A stretch of 64,000 nucleotides of DNA from Kordia antarctica (GCF_009901525.1 NZ_CP019288.1:1116001-1180000), one strand, 5' to 3'; numbered from the stretch's first letter, positions 25,807 to 34,695 are shown. The notes: generated from the letters alone by a model not told the origin. Made by a program: numbers and translations.

Positions 25807-27912
25807 CTAATTATCCTTCGCATCATACGCCACATAAACGATATTTGGAATTCCATCAATATCCAAATCTAATTTTCTTCCCGTGACAACGCCAATATCT
25901 TTCCATTGATACACCATATTTATCAATCCATTCATATAACCACCTTCTGCATGATAGCCAATAAATCCAGTACTTGCAGTGTGTAACCAATCCATTCGGT
26001 TGGCGTAAATATTTCGTTTTGTATCGTCTAAAATTGTTGGATCTAACAATTTTTTATAACTATCCATAGGCAACACATGTACAGGTAAATTTGCTGCCCA
26101 CCACGACGGAATTGGATATTGTTTTTCCACATAAACTGCTTGGCAACTTCCTGCATCTGATTGCCACGGAATTCCCATCCATTTCGTTAAATCGCCCGGC
26201 GTAGCTTTCCATAACCAACTTTCTTTACTTCGTCCGTCCATTGATTTTCGAACATCTTCTGCATTCATGGAAAATCCGAAATCATTATAAAAGATATCTT
26301 CTTGTTCTTCTTTTGTTGCTAAATTCAATCGAACTTCTCGTAATCCGTACGCGCCAATTCTATATTTTTGATTGTCTACAATATATTTAAAGGTTTCTGA
26401 GTTTTCTGAATACATTTCATCATGTCGCATTGGCCAAGTCAATTCTACACCTGGATGAAATCCACCGCCGTATAAAGTTTCTAACACAGCACGCGTCATC
26501 AATAATGGTTTCCGAGCTTCATCTTTCGCAGAAACTAAAAATTGTTCCTGATAAAACTCGCCCATTTCATCAATGTTTTTAAAGTTGAAACTTTCTGGTG
26601 TGAAAAAATCACCATCACGCCATTTTTTTAATTGATCGTAAATCATCGGTGGAATCGCAAACCATTGTGCTGGACTTCCTGGATAATCAATCGCATCACC
26701 TGGATAATATGGTAATTTTAATTCGTCTGTTCCGCTTCCGCGATTCACTAAATCCGTAGTGTTTTTACTCGGAATAATTGGTTCGTTCGCCATATTATAT
26801 GCTGGATCACGAAACATGTTGAAAATTTTCTCCCGAACTGCATCTGCTTCTGCTTTTGGTTCTTTTGTGTACATGTATTTGAACTTGTCCGCCGCAATTA
26901 ATTCGTCAATAGTTTCTTTAAAAGATGGTGCTAAGAAATCACCCAAATTCACCCATTGCATTCTGTATAAACGATACATCATTGGAAAAACGGTTGCCAA
27001 TTCTGAAGCATGATGTTCGTTTGCCGCTCCAGTAATTAAATCGAACATCGTTGAAAGTGGCTGAATTTGTGGCGCATAATCTGGCGGAGCTGAAGCAACC
27101 CAAGCCGCAGAAGTTGCGTCATTTAATTCATATTTTTCTCCAGAAGATTTTTTGCGGATGCTAGCCGTAACTCTTCCGTCACAAATATCATCATACCAAT
27201 TGGAGTTGTCAGCAAAATCTGTATTTAAGTCTGAAGGATTCAACGCAGCAGAAATTCCGTCTGCTCCGTAAAATATAAGTGTTCCGTCATCATCGTATTC
27301 CACCGTTCCTAAATTGACTTGTTTCGAATCGACATTCATGCGTTTTGCCAACATACTAAAATTACTTTTAGACATTCTAGAAGAAGGAAATTCTCCTTTA
27401 ATTTCTTTTCGTTTGGAAGCTTCATCTACACTTACAATTCCGGGATGATTTACCAAATCTTTTCGATAATCATAACCATCTTCCACGCGTAATCCTTGAT
27501 TTAATACGTTTGGATTTCTGCGTTCTGCATTAATGCCTGGCGCGAGTTTATCTTTCACGAAATTTGGCGATAAGTTTTGATTGTCTGCCATGACAGATAA
27601 GTCTAAACTATTATTGAAATCATACCAAAACGGTTTCTTATTCGCAACTTCTACTGACCATTCTATGTCAAAATCAGACGTATTTATTTGTTTTGTTGGA
27701 TTTCCGTTGTCGTCACATTCATAAATGTAAAAACGTTGTGCTTGCTTTTTTAAACGTCCATCTTTCGTTAAATATTCTTGATCTGTTTTATACAGGTTTT
27801 CCCAAGGAATTTCGGGACTGAATATCACTTGATCTTTTTCTGCAGGACCATTTCCGAGTCGCGCAATTCCGATAGATGGATAGATTCTAAATTTTGGAGT
27901 TGTGTTTGCCAT
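25807..27912 (-). CDS. LodA/GoxA family cysteine-tryptophylquinone amino-acid oxidase
   Basis: A 701-residue protein of the LodA/GoxA family, which oxidises an amino acid (lysine in LodA, glycine in GoxA) and releases ammonia and hydrogen peroxide, often as a secreted antimicrobial. The N-terminus FRIYPSIGIARLGN is the family hallmark. FHPGVELTWPMRH and GDLTKWMGIPWQSDAGSCQAVY precede the likely cofactor cysteine Cys590; the likely partner tryptophan is Trp642 in NRMDWLH, 52 residues later. No signal peptide is visible, as for known family members. A LodB-like maturation gene lies downstream on the same strand. Substrate cannot be told from sequence. Confidence 0.88.
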   Translation of the reverse strand: MANTTPKFRIYPSIGIARLGNGPAEKDQVIFSPEIPWENLYKTDQEYLTKDGRLKKQAQRFYIYECDDNGNPTKQINTSDFDIEWSVEVANKKPFWYDFNNSLDLSVMADNQNLSPNFVKDKLAPGINAERRNPNVLNQGLRVEDGYDYRKDLVNHPGIVSVDEASKRKEIKGEFPSSRMSKSNFSMLAKRMNVDSKQVNLGTVEYDDDGTLIFYGADGISAALNPSDLNTDFADNSNWYDDICDGRVTASIRKKSSGEKYELNDATSAAWVASAPPDYAPQIQPLSTMFDLITGAANEHHASELATVFPMMYRLYRMQWVNLGDFLAPSFKETIDELIAADKFKYMYTKEPKAEADAVREKIFNMFRDPAYNMANEPIIPSKNTTDLVNRGSGTDELKLPYYPGDAIDYPGSPAQWFAIPPMIYDQLKKWRDGDFFTPESFNFKNIDEMGEFYQEQFLVSAKDEARKPLLMTRAVLETLYGGGFHPGVELTWPMRHDEMYSENSETFKYIVDNQKYRIGAYGLREVRLNLATKEEQEDIFYNDFGFSMNAEDVRKSMDGRSKESWLWKATPGDLTKWMGIPWQSDAGSCQAVYVEKQYPIPSWWAANLPVHVLPMDSYKKLLDPTILDDTKRNIYANRMDWLHTASTGFIGYHAEGGYMNGLINMVYQWKDIGVVTGRKLDLDIDGIPNIVYVAYDAKDN

Positions 27913-28170
27913 GAGGTTGATTTTTTTGATTGCTTAAAGATATGATTCGTGACCGTTTTATACTAGCGTGGTTTTACGTGGTTTTTTGGTGAGTTTATTA
28001 GTTGATGAGTTTAAAAGTTTATTTGTTTGTTTGTTTAAGTTTAAAAAATCAACTTCATGGTGAGAATCTTATTTTACTACATCATAACTACAATTTATAT
28101 TTGGTAAATCAAATATTAATGCTATTTTGTGATTTGACAATTTATAAAATAACGCTAAAAAGATAATATT

Positions 28171-28272
28171 ATGGCTAAAAGTAAGGACGCACAGAAGAGT
28201 ACAAAAAAAGAACCGTTAAAAACGGCGAAAGAGAAAAAGCAAGAAAAGAGAGAGAAGAAAGCTAAAAGATAA
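28171..28272 (+). CDS. 33-residue lysine-rich small protein
   Basis: A 34-codon ORF encoding MAKSKDAQKSTKKEPLKTA followed by KEKKQEKREKKAKR; nearly half of it is Lys or Arg. A short AT-rich leader with GATAATATT precedes the ATG. Tiny lysine-rich proteins beginning MAKSKDAQKS occur in other Flavobacteriaceae as I recall, which argues it is real. Nucleic-acid binding is a guess from charge alone. Confidence 0.6.
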   Translation: MAKSKDAQKSTKKEPLKTAKEKKQEKREKKAKR

Positions 28273-28294
28273 GCTGCTTTCTAATAATTTTTAT

Positions 28295-28460
28295 AAAAAA
28301 AGGCTGTCTGAAAAGCAGTCATTGCGAATGAAATGTTTTACATTCAGTTGAATCGAAATGAAGCAATCTGTCAAATTTAAGTTATTGACTTACAGATTAC
28401 TTCGAAATGAAAAATTTCTCGTAATGACGTTGTTTTTACCTTTTCATACAGTCTTTTTTT
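28295..28460. repeat. CGTCATT-family element with inverted ends
   Basis: Starts AAAAAAGGCTGTCTGAAAAG and ends CTTTTCATACAGTCTTTTTT, so the ends are near-inverted copies of about 20 bp. The inside holds GTCATTGCGAATGAAATG, GAAGCAATCTGTCA, ACAGATTACTTCG and CGTAATGACG. The element at 4549-4676 shares one of these ends. The whole gap 28273-28464 is taken up by it; no gene. Confidence 0.7.
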
Positions 28461-28464
28461 TAGT

Positions 28465-29532
28465 TTATAGATGTGTCAAAACCCAAAGTTCAACAGCTTC
28501 TTCAGAACGCCAATGTTGATCGCGTTTTGTGTTTTTTGAAGCTGCTTTGACAGATTTTTTGAAACAGCGTTCCAATTGAAATCGTCCACCTTCGGCAAGT
28601 TCTATTTCTATTGGATGTTCATTTTTTGAATTTATAAGCTGTCCTAAATTTGAAAATAGCACTACTAATTTTCCATCAGGCAAGAGTCTTTTTTTTGCTT
28701 CTTTAAAGAAATCTGGAAACAAGGTTTTAGGATAATAGATGGCTTCATCAAGTCGATTCATTTCCTGTGTTATTGGCAACCACGGCGGATTGAACACAAT
28801 GAGTTCTGACGGTTTAGTCCATTTTCCAAAAAGATGTCCAAAATCAAGTTCAATTTTTCGAGAAAGTTTGGTTTCTCCCATAAATTCTTTCAAACCAATA
28901 ATCGCATTCGGATTCGTGTCCGTTCCAAATACTTTTTGAAAACCATGTTTTACGAGTTGAAATGCAAGAATTCCGCTTCCAATTCCAACATCAATTGCGG
29001 TTTTTTTGTCGCCTTTGTAACGTTTCAACCAATTGTCAAAAAGTTCTAAATGTTCAAATCGCGTTGGAAAATATACGCCATAATACGGATGTAATTTGTT
29101 TCGCAATACAGGAATTACAATTCCTTTTTTGTACCATTGCCAAGCACTATTCAATCCTTGAATTTGTGAAAATGATAAAAAGAAATGTTCATTTTCTGGA
29201 TATAACTTTTCCAACCAACCAATTTCGGGCGACTTTTTAACTTCCAACTTATGATCTACAATTTCTAGTAAAATTAAGTTTGAAAGTTTATGATAGGTAT
29301 CTCTATACTTTCGTTGTTCTAAAAACGTTTTGTTCGGTAATTTTTTTTGTAGATATGAATGGATTTCTTTCAATAATTCGAGTCCGTTTGAATAGAATTC
29401 AGTTACCAAAACATACTTTCCAGCTTCCAAAACTTTAATCGTCTGTTTTATATCAATTCCACGATAATACAACGCTATTTCTTTTTCAGGAACAACTGGT
29501 GTTGGTTTATTTGGCTCGATTGTAACATTCAT
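28465..29532 (-). CDS. Class I SAM-dependent methyltransferase
   Basis: A 355-residue protein. The C-terminal half has SAM motif I AIDVGIGSGILAFQLVKHGF (near residue 190), an acidic second strand VFGTDTNPNAI and the catalytic-type motif VFNPPWLP. NPPW/NPPY motifs mark enzymes that methylate amide or amino nitrogens, such as PrmC-type glutamine or RNA/DNA adenine or guanine methyltransferases. The N-terminal 170 residues form an accessory domain with HPYYGVYFPTR just before the methylase. I start at ATG 29532 because the upstream TTG at 29553 lies in the -7 box. Substrate unknown. Confidence 0.82.
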   Translation of the reverse strand: MNVTIEPNKPTPVVPEKEIALYYRGIDIKQTIKVLEAGKYVLVTEFYSNGLELLKEIHSYLQKKLPNKTFLEQRKYRDTYHKLSNLILLEIVDHKLEVKKSPEIGWLEKLYPENEHFFLSFSQIQGLNSAWQWYKKGIVIPVLRNKLHPYYGVYFPTRFEHLELFDNWLKRYKGDKKTAIDVGIGSGILAFQLVKHGFQKVFGTDTNPNAIIGLKEFMGETKLSRKIELDFGHLFGKWTKPSELIVFNPPWLPITQEMNRLDEAIYYPKTLFPDFFKEAKKRLLPDGKLVVLFSNLGQLINSKNEHPIEIELAEGGRFQLERCFKKSVKAASKNTKRDQHWRSEEAVELWVLTHL

Positions 29533-29550
29533 AGCAACGTTGATTTCGTG

Positions 29551-29558
29551 CAAAAATA
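29551..29558 (-). promoter_or_regulatory. -7 box TATTTTTG
   Basis: The minus strand reads TATTTTTG, a TAnnTTTG match 19 bp upstream of the methyltransferase ATG. It rules out the upstream TTG start. Confidence 0.6.
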
Positions 29559-29706
29559 GGTAATACTTTTTTGAATTATGGCTTATTTGGGTTTATGAGT
29601 TTATGTGTTTAAAAGTTTATAAGCCGATTACGGGAAATCGTATTGTTTGCAACGAATGTTTGAGTACTTTTATGAAGTATATTATTTTCACTAAAAATTG
29701 TTTCCG

Positions 29707-30279
29707 ATGAATTATAAAATACTAGAAGAAAAAACCGTTTTTGATGACTTTTTCAAGATTAAGAAAGGAAAAATAACGTATGATGCTTTTAATGGAAATT
29801 CTCTTACTGCGGATCGTTTGTGTTTTGAAAGAGGAAATTCCGTTGCGATTTTAGTCTATGAAAAAGATACAGATTCTTTCCTGTTTACAAAGCAATTCAG
29901 ATATCCAACGATTCAAAGTACAGATGGTTGGCTGCTTGAAATTCCCGCAGGTTCCATGAAAGAAAATGATGATCCTGAATTCAGAGTTCGAGAAGAAGTG
30001 AAAGAAGAAATCGGCTATGAATTGGATTCGGTGACGTTAATTAGTTCGTCGTATGTGTCGCCTGGCGGTTGCTCGGAAAAAACATTTTTATACTTTGCTG
30101 AAGTCAATTCCACACATAAAACTGAAAAAGGCGGCGGATTGGAAAGCGAACAAGAAGATATTCAGCTTGTAAAACTCACTACAAAACAAGTAATAGCAAT
30201 GTACAAAGCAAACGAATTTGAAGATGCAAAGACAATTATGGCGATTCAGTGGTTTTTACTTAGGGAATTCAAAGATTGA
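29707..30279 (+). CDS. NUDIX hydrolase (ADP-ribose pyrophosphatase-like)
   Basis: A 190-residue NUDIX protein. The NUDIX box spans GSMKENDDPEFRVREE then VKEEIGY: the glycine, the catalytic EE and the conserved Glu before VKEE are present, but the first Glu of the box is Asp and the Arg of REUxEE is Glu. WLLEIPAGSM before the box and SYVSPGGCSEKTFLYFAEV after it are as in ADP-ribose and GDP-mannose pyrophosphatases. It should hydrolyse a nucleoside diphosphate linked to another moiety. Start at ATG 29707 rather than the TTG at 29698. Confidence 0.88.
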   Translation: MNYKILEEKTVFDDFFKIKKGKITYDAFNGNSLTADRLCFERGNSVAILVYEKDTDSFLFTKQFRYPTIQSTDGWLLEIPAGSMKENDDPEFRVREEVKEEIGYELDSVTLISSSYVSPGGCSEKTFLYFAEVNSTHKTEKGGGLESEQEDIQLVKLTTKQVIAMYKANEFEDAKTIMAIQWFLLREFKD

Positions 30280-30501
30280 AGAATTGAAAAATTAATGATT
30301 GTGCGTGTTTTTTTGGGTTGATGTTTTTATTGGTTTAAAGGTTTTTTCTATTGGATTACGGGAAACCTCATTGTGCGTGTGTATGTATATCTTATATTTA
30401 GACAAAATAATAGAATCTTTTGAATAATAGTTCTGTATATATGTACGTTATGGGCAATTGGACGAACACTCGGTTCTATTCAAGAATTTAAAGATAAAAC
30501 T

Positions 30502-30684
30502 ATGAGTTGTAAAACAAAATGTGTTAAGTGTAAATATGAAGACCAGAACAATAGATTAAGTCACGATAATCCAAATAATCCTGAACGTTATGAAGGTCGT
30601 GCGATTTGGTGTAAAAAATTAAAAGAATATATCGGTCCTAATAGGTCGCAAAATGAATATTGTCCACATTTTGTTCAATATTAA
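30502..30684 (+). CDS. Small cysteine-rich protein
   Basis: A 60-residue protein with an N-terminal cluster C3-x3-C7-x2-C10, a Cys at about 37 (IWCKK) and a C-terminal Y-C-P-H, suggesting a bound metal ion such as zinc. Asn-rich in the middle (DNPNNPERYEG). First of three closely spaced genes. No family recognised. Confidence 0.6.
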   Translation: MSCKTKCVKCKYEDQNNRLSHDNPNNPERYEGRAIWCKKLKEYIGPNRSQNEYCPHFVQY

Positions 30685-30694
30685 AAATTAAGTT

Positions 30695-30928
30695 ATGTAT
30701 TATACAAAAGTAATAGTTCAATATAGTAGCGGCTCAAAAGCACAAGGTGTAAAAGTAGCATTAAGTATTGGTGGAATAATGTCAGGAGGTGTAACACAGA
30801 ATGTTTATACGGATAGACACGGAGTTGCAATAATCTCTCACGAAAGTCGTGGAAGTGCAAAGGTAATGGTAAAAGGAACAACAAGAGCGAAAGTTCAAGT
30901 GCCTTGTGAAACAGTAGTATTTATTTAA
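30695..30928 (+). CDS. Small beta-rich protein
   Basis: A 77-residue protein starting 10 bp after the previous gene. The pattern KVIVQYSSGSKAQGVKVAL, then VYTDRHGVAIISHESRGSAKVMVKG resembles a single carboxypeptidase-regulatory-like or transthyretin-like beta sandwich. No signal peptide. Gly and Val rich, one Cys. Function unknown. Confidence 0.6.
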   Translation: MYYTKVIVQYSSGSKAQGVKVALSIGGIMSGGVTQNVYTDRHGVAIISHESRGSAKVMVKGTTRAKVQVPCETVVFI

Positions 30929-30938
30929 AAAAATAATT

Positions 30939-31259
30939 ATGGGGTTTTTCGAAGATTACGAAAGAAGACGAGATGAAAGAAATCGTAAAGGAGCAGAGAT
31001 GTTAGTTAAAGAATTTAGTGGCTGTTTGTCTGGTCCAATAGGATGTTTAGGTTCTTTAATAAATGGTTTGGGAGGATTTGTTATGAATATTATTTGGAAA
31101 ACACCTGTTATTTTATTTATTTTACTTGTTTCTATAATAATTTTATTGCCAATTAAATTAGTTTTTTATGTTATTTCATTTGGACGTTGGAATGGTTTTG
31201 AAAATAGATTTATTGAACGAATAAGTGATGTTTATGATTCAAAAGGAATGTATCTTTAA
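30939..31259 (+). CDS. Small membrane protein
   Basis: A 106-residue protein. A charged N-terminus (FFEDYERRRDERNRKGAEM) precedes a Gly/Cys-rich stretch and two hydrophobic helices (about residues 44-60 and 62-82), followed by FGRWNGFENRFIERI. It starts 10 bp after the previous gene and closes the cassette. No family recognised. Confidence 0.6.
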   Translation: MGFFEDYERRRDERNRKGAEMLVKEFSGCLSGPIGCLGSLINGLGGFVMNIIWKTPVILFILLVSIIILLPIKLVFYVISFGRWNGFENRFIERISDVYDSKGMYL

Positions 31260-31364
31260 AGAAGTAAAAGCCCAACGCTAGCACAAAGTTCCAAAACTTA
31301 TACCAACAACCAAACTAAAAATTAGTGAATTCGTGGCAAAATCTAAATTTCAAACTCAGTAACG

Positions 31365-31386
31365 GCACGAGTTGCAAAACTCGCGC
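31365..31386. repeat. REP-like hairpin
   Basis: GCACGAGTT-GCAA-AACTCGCGC, a 9-bp stem with one mismatch and a tetraloop, in the 261-bp gap 31260-31520. It resembles the REP palindromes linked to RAYT-type transposases, none of which is present here. The rest of the gap is AT-rich, with partial CATAAACT heptads at about 31420-31450. Confidence 0.5.
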
Positions 31387-31493
31387 TAGCATTTGTAGAC
31401 TCAAAAACTCATCAACCCATAAACTCATAAACTCTTTCAAACTTATAAACTTCTTTTTCCACACAACTATATGGTAAAACAGAATTAAACTTT

Positions 31494-31501
31494 TATATTT
31501 G
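31494..31501 (+). promoter_or_regulatory. -7 box TATATTTG
   Basis: An exact TAnnTTTG match 20 bp upstream of the ATG at 31521. It is the likely promoter of the four-gene operon 31521-35697. Confidence 0.65.
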
Positions 31502-31520
31502 ACAAACGTTAATTTTAGGA

Positions 31521-33446
31521 ATGCAATTCAAATACCCAGAAGTACTTTACGCGCTATTATTACTACTCATTCCTATTATTGTTCACTTATTTCAATTACG
31601 TAGGTTTGAAAAAATACCGTTTACAAACGTAAAGTTTCTGAAAAACGTAATTCTCCAGACACGAAAAAGCTCGCAATTAAAAAAATGGTTGATTCTTTGC
31701 ACGCGATTGTTAGCACTTGCCGCGCTCGTTTTTGCCTTTGCGCAACCGTATTTTGCGAATCGTGATATTGTAAAAACCGAGAAAGAAACCGTCATTTATT
31801 TAGACAATTCGTTTAGCATGCAAACGAAAGGTGAAAAAGGTGATTTACTAAAACGTGCAGTACAAGAATTGCTAAATACAGTTCCCGAAGATGAGCAAGT
31901 TTCTATCTTCACAAATACCGAAACGTATAAAAATACAACGATTAAAAGCATTCGAAATGAATTGTTGCAACTCGAATATTCACATCAACAAGAAGCAATT
32001 CCGTCCGTAATTTTAAAAGGAAGAAAGTTATTTTCAAAACAACAAAATTCGGTTAAAAACTTAATTTTAATCTCCGATTTTCAACAAAACGAACAACTGT
32101 CAATTCAAAACGATAGTACATTTACGACAAATTATATTCAGCTAAAGCCTGCAAATGCTAATAATATTGCGTTGGACAGTTTATATATTTATGAACAAGA
32201 TGCAAATTCGGTTACGATTGCAGTTGTGCTGAAAAATTCTGGAGTTCCTGTGCAAGATTTGCCTGTTTCCTTATATGATGGCGGAAGTTTAATTGCGAAA
32301 TCGTCTGTGAATGTAGATACACAAAACAAAGCTGAAGTGACATTTTCAATTCCTTCCAACAAAGTGATTCAAGGAAGTATTCAGATTGAAGATACTTCGT
32401 TGCAATTTGATAACAATTTGTTTTTCAATATCAATGCACCACAAAAAATAAACGTGTTAGCGATTAACGAAGCGGATGATGAATTTTTAAAGAAATTGTA
32501 TACAGATGACGAATTCAATTTGGTTTCTTCAAACGTAAATCAACTGAATTACAACGCAATTTCTACGCAACAATTAATTGTGCTGAATGAACTCAAAACC
32601 ATTCCGAATCCGTTGTTGACAGCACTGAGAAGTTTCAAACAAAACGGCGGTTCATTGGTGATTATTCCTGCAAAGGAAAGTAATTTAGCAAGTTATAACG
32701 AATTGCTTCAAGCAAATAATTTTGGTCGTTTCAAAGAAGTTTCAAATGTAACCGAAAAGAAAATTACCAATATCAATTTTTCGCATCCGCTTTTCACGAA
32801 TGTATTCGAAAAAAAAGTAACCAATTTTCAATATCCGAAAGTAAATCATTATTTCGAAATCAACGGAAGTGCGGCAATTTTAAAATTAGAAAATAACCTG
32901 CCATTTTTACTCGAAAAGAACGAAACGTATGTATTTACAGGAGCGATTAACAACAAAAATTCAAACTTTAAAAACACGCCATTAATTGTTCCAATTTTAT
33001 ACAATATTGGTAAAAATAGTCTGCGATTAACGAATTTATATTACACGCTCGGAAAAGAAAATACCTTTGATGTGCAAACGTCGCTTGGGCAAGATGCTGT
33101 GTTAACGATCGTGAAAGCAGATGAAGAATTTATTCCGTTGCAACAAACGGCAAATAATAAAGTTCGGTTAACGACAGACGAGTTTCCGAATACCGCAGGA
33201 ATTTATTCTATCAAAAATCAAACTGCTGAATTACAGCAAATTAGCTATAATTTTGATCGAACAGAAAGTTCTTTGCAATATCATGATATGGCATTGTCAT
33301 ATCCAAATAATACGCACACAGCGGTTTCACAATTCTTTGAAGATTTAAAAAAAGAACAGTCCGTTGCTTCGCTTTGGAAATGGTTTGTTATTTTTGCACT
33401 ATTATTTTTATGTATTGAAATTTTGATTCTAAAATTCGTCAAATGA
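31521..33446 (+). CDS. BatA/von Willebrand factor A domain membrane protein
   Basis: A 641-residue inner-membrane protein. Residues 1-80 are the BatA (aerotolerance regulator N-terminal) domain with two helices and LLLIPIIVHLFQLRRFEKIPFTNV split over it. A vWA-type domain follows from about 90, with the metal-ion-dependent adhesion motif D-N-S-F-S in VIYLDNSFSM. The last 24 residues are a third helix (LWKWFVIFALLFLCIEILIL). Bat proteins act in envelope stress and protein-complex assembly, but a precise role is unknown. The stop overlaps the next gene's start by 4 bp. Confidence 0.85.
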   Translation: MQFKYPEVLYALLLLLIPIIVHLFQLRRFEKIPFTNVKFLKNVILQTRKSSQLKKWLILCTRLLALAALVFAFAQPYFANRDIVKTEKETVIYLDNSFSMQTKGEKGDLLKRAVQELLNTVPEDEQVSIFTNTETYKNTTIKSIRNELLQLEYSHQQEAIPSVILKGRKLFSKQQNSVKNLILISDFQQNEQLSIQNDSTFTTNYIQLKPANANNIALDSLYIYEQDANSVTIAVVLKNSGVPVQDLPVSLYDGGSLIAKSSVNVDTQNKAEVTFSIPSNKVIQGSIQIEDTSLQFDNNLFFNINAPQKINVLAINEADDEFLKKLYTDDEFNLVSSNVNQLNYNAISTQQLIVLNELKTIPNPLLTALRSFKQNGGSLVIIPAKESNLASYNELLQANNFGRFKEVSNVTEKKITNINFSHPLFTNVFEKKVTNFQYPKVNHYFEINGSAAILKLENNLPFLLEKNETYVFTGAINNKNSNFKNTPLIVPILYNIGKNSLRLTNLYYTLGKENTFDVQTSLGQDAVLTIVKADEEFIPLQQTANNKVRLTTDEFPNTAGIYSIKNQTAELQQISYNFDRTESSLQYHDMALSYPNNTHTAVSQFFEDLKKEQSVASLWKWFVIFALLFLCIEILILKFVK

Positions 33447-34693
33447 ACCTCATCATAAAATCCGCTACTATTATTGATGTTACGAGCAAATTTCATGGCT
33501 CTACAAACGATATTTTGATAGAAAACGGAGTTATTACACAGATTGCCACTTCCGTAGATAATCCACACAAATACGACATTATTTCGCTCGAAAACCTGCA
33601 CGTTTCACAAGGTTGGTTTGACAGCAGCGTAAGTTTGGGCGAACCTGGATTTGAAGAACGTGAAACGATTGAAAACGGTTTGAAAACGGCTGCAAAGAGT
33701 GGATTTACCGCAATTGCCGTGAATCCGAACGCAAATCCAATTGCAGACACGAAAGCTGATATTGCATTTTTAAAAAGTAACGCGCTCGGAAATGCGGTTG
33801 ACCTCTACCCGATTGGCGCATTGACTACGAAAAGTGAAAGTGTCGATTTAGCCGAAATGTTTGATATGAAAAATGCTGGCGCAATTGCGTTTGGCGATTA
33901 TCAGAAAGCAATTAAAAATCCAAATTTGTTAAAGATTGCCTTATTATACGCCGATAATTTTGACGGTTTGGTGTTATCATTTCCACAAGAAGAAAAAATT
34001 TCTGGAAAAGGAATTGTCAATGAAGAACACAATAGTACGCGTTTGGGCTTGAAAGGAATTCCCGCTTTGGCGGAAGAATTACAGGTTGCAAGAGATTTGT
34101 TTTTGTTGGAATATACAAACGGAAAATTACACATTCCAACCATTTCTACAGCGAAATCTGTACAGTTAATTCGCGAAGCAAAACAAAAAGGATTGAACGT
34201 AAGTTGTTCGGTTGCCATTCATAATTTAATATTGACGGATGACGAATTAGCAGAGTTTGACACCAATTATAAAGTATTACCGCCATTACGAACGCAGAAA
34301 GATTGCAAAGCGTTGTTGGAAGGTTTAAAAGACGGAACAATTGATTTGGTAACCAGCGATCATAATCCGATTGATGTAGAGAATAAGAACATTGAGTTTG
34401 ACAACGCAATGTACGGAACTATTGGTCTGGAAACCGCTTTTGGTGCCTTGCAAACGGTTTTTGATACAGAAAAAACAGTTGAATTGTTAACTTCAGGAAA
34501 AGAACGATTTGGTATTGAAACTTCTAAAATTTCGGAAGGAGAAACAGCAAATCTGACACTTTTTAATCCTGATGGAAACTATACTTTTACTGAAAAAAAC
34601 ATTCATAGTACATCAAAAAACAGTGCTTTTTTAGGAAAAAAACTAAAAGGAACTGTGTACGGAATTATTCATAAACATCAAAAAATAGCGTAG
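33443..34693 (+). CDS. Dihydroorotase-family protein lacking metal-ligand histidines
   Basis: A 416-residue amidohydrolase-superfamily protein whose overall layout (terminal beta domains, central barrel, SDHNPID and GTIGLETAFG blocks) is that of dihydroorotase. The usual metal motif DxHxHLREPG reads D60-S-S62-V-S64-L-G66-E-P-G, so both histidines are serines and the substrate arginine is glycine. The HVST motif reads TIST. Such homologues act in other bacteria as non-catalytic partners of aspartate transcarbamoylase. Bacteroidota commonly carry one beside an active PyrC elsewhere. It overlaps the BatA gene and is followed 2 bp later by a membrane protein gene. Confidence 0.82.
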   Translation: MNLIIKSATIIDVTSKFHGSTNDILIENGVITQIATSVDNPHKYDIISLENLHVSQGWFDSSVSLGEPGFEERETIENGLKTAAKSGFTAIAVNPNANPIADTKADIAFLKSNALGNAVDLYPIGALTTKSESVDLAEMFDMKNAGAIAFGDYQKAIKNPNLLKIALLYADNFDGLVLSFPQEEKISGKGIVNEEHNSTRLGLKGIPALAEELQVARDLFLLEYTNGKLHIPTISTAKSVQLIREAKQKGLNVSCSVAIHNLILTDDELAEFDTNYKVLPPLRTQKDCKALLEGLKDGTIDLVTSDHNPIDVENKNIEFDNAMYGTIGLETAFGALQTVFDTEKTVELLTSGKERFGIETSKISEGETANLTLFNPDGNYTFTEKNIHSTSKNSAFLGKKLKGTVYGIIHKHQKIA

Positions 34694-34695
34694 TT

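Larger units (their letters stand above)
30446..31277. other. Cassette-like block of three small genes
   Basis: CGTTATGGGC (30446-30455) and GCCCAACG (31270-31277) bracket three short ORFs spaced 10 bp apart. The brackets are roughly inverted copies, as seen around mobile gene cassettes, but no complete attC structure or integrase was found. Grouping is inference. Confidence 0.35.

Noticed and set aside
30446-31277. A complete integron cassette with attC site
   Set aside because: GCCCAAC is present on the right, but no matching GTTRRRY core follows within about 130 bp, and no integrase gene is in the window.
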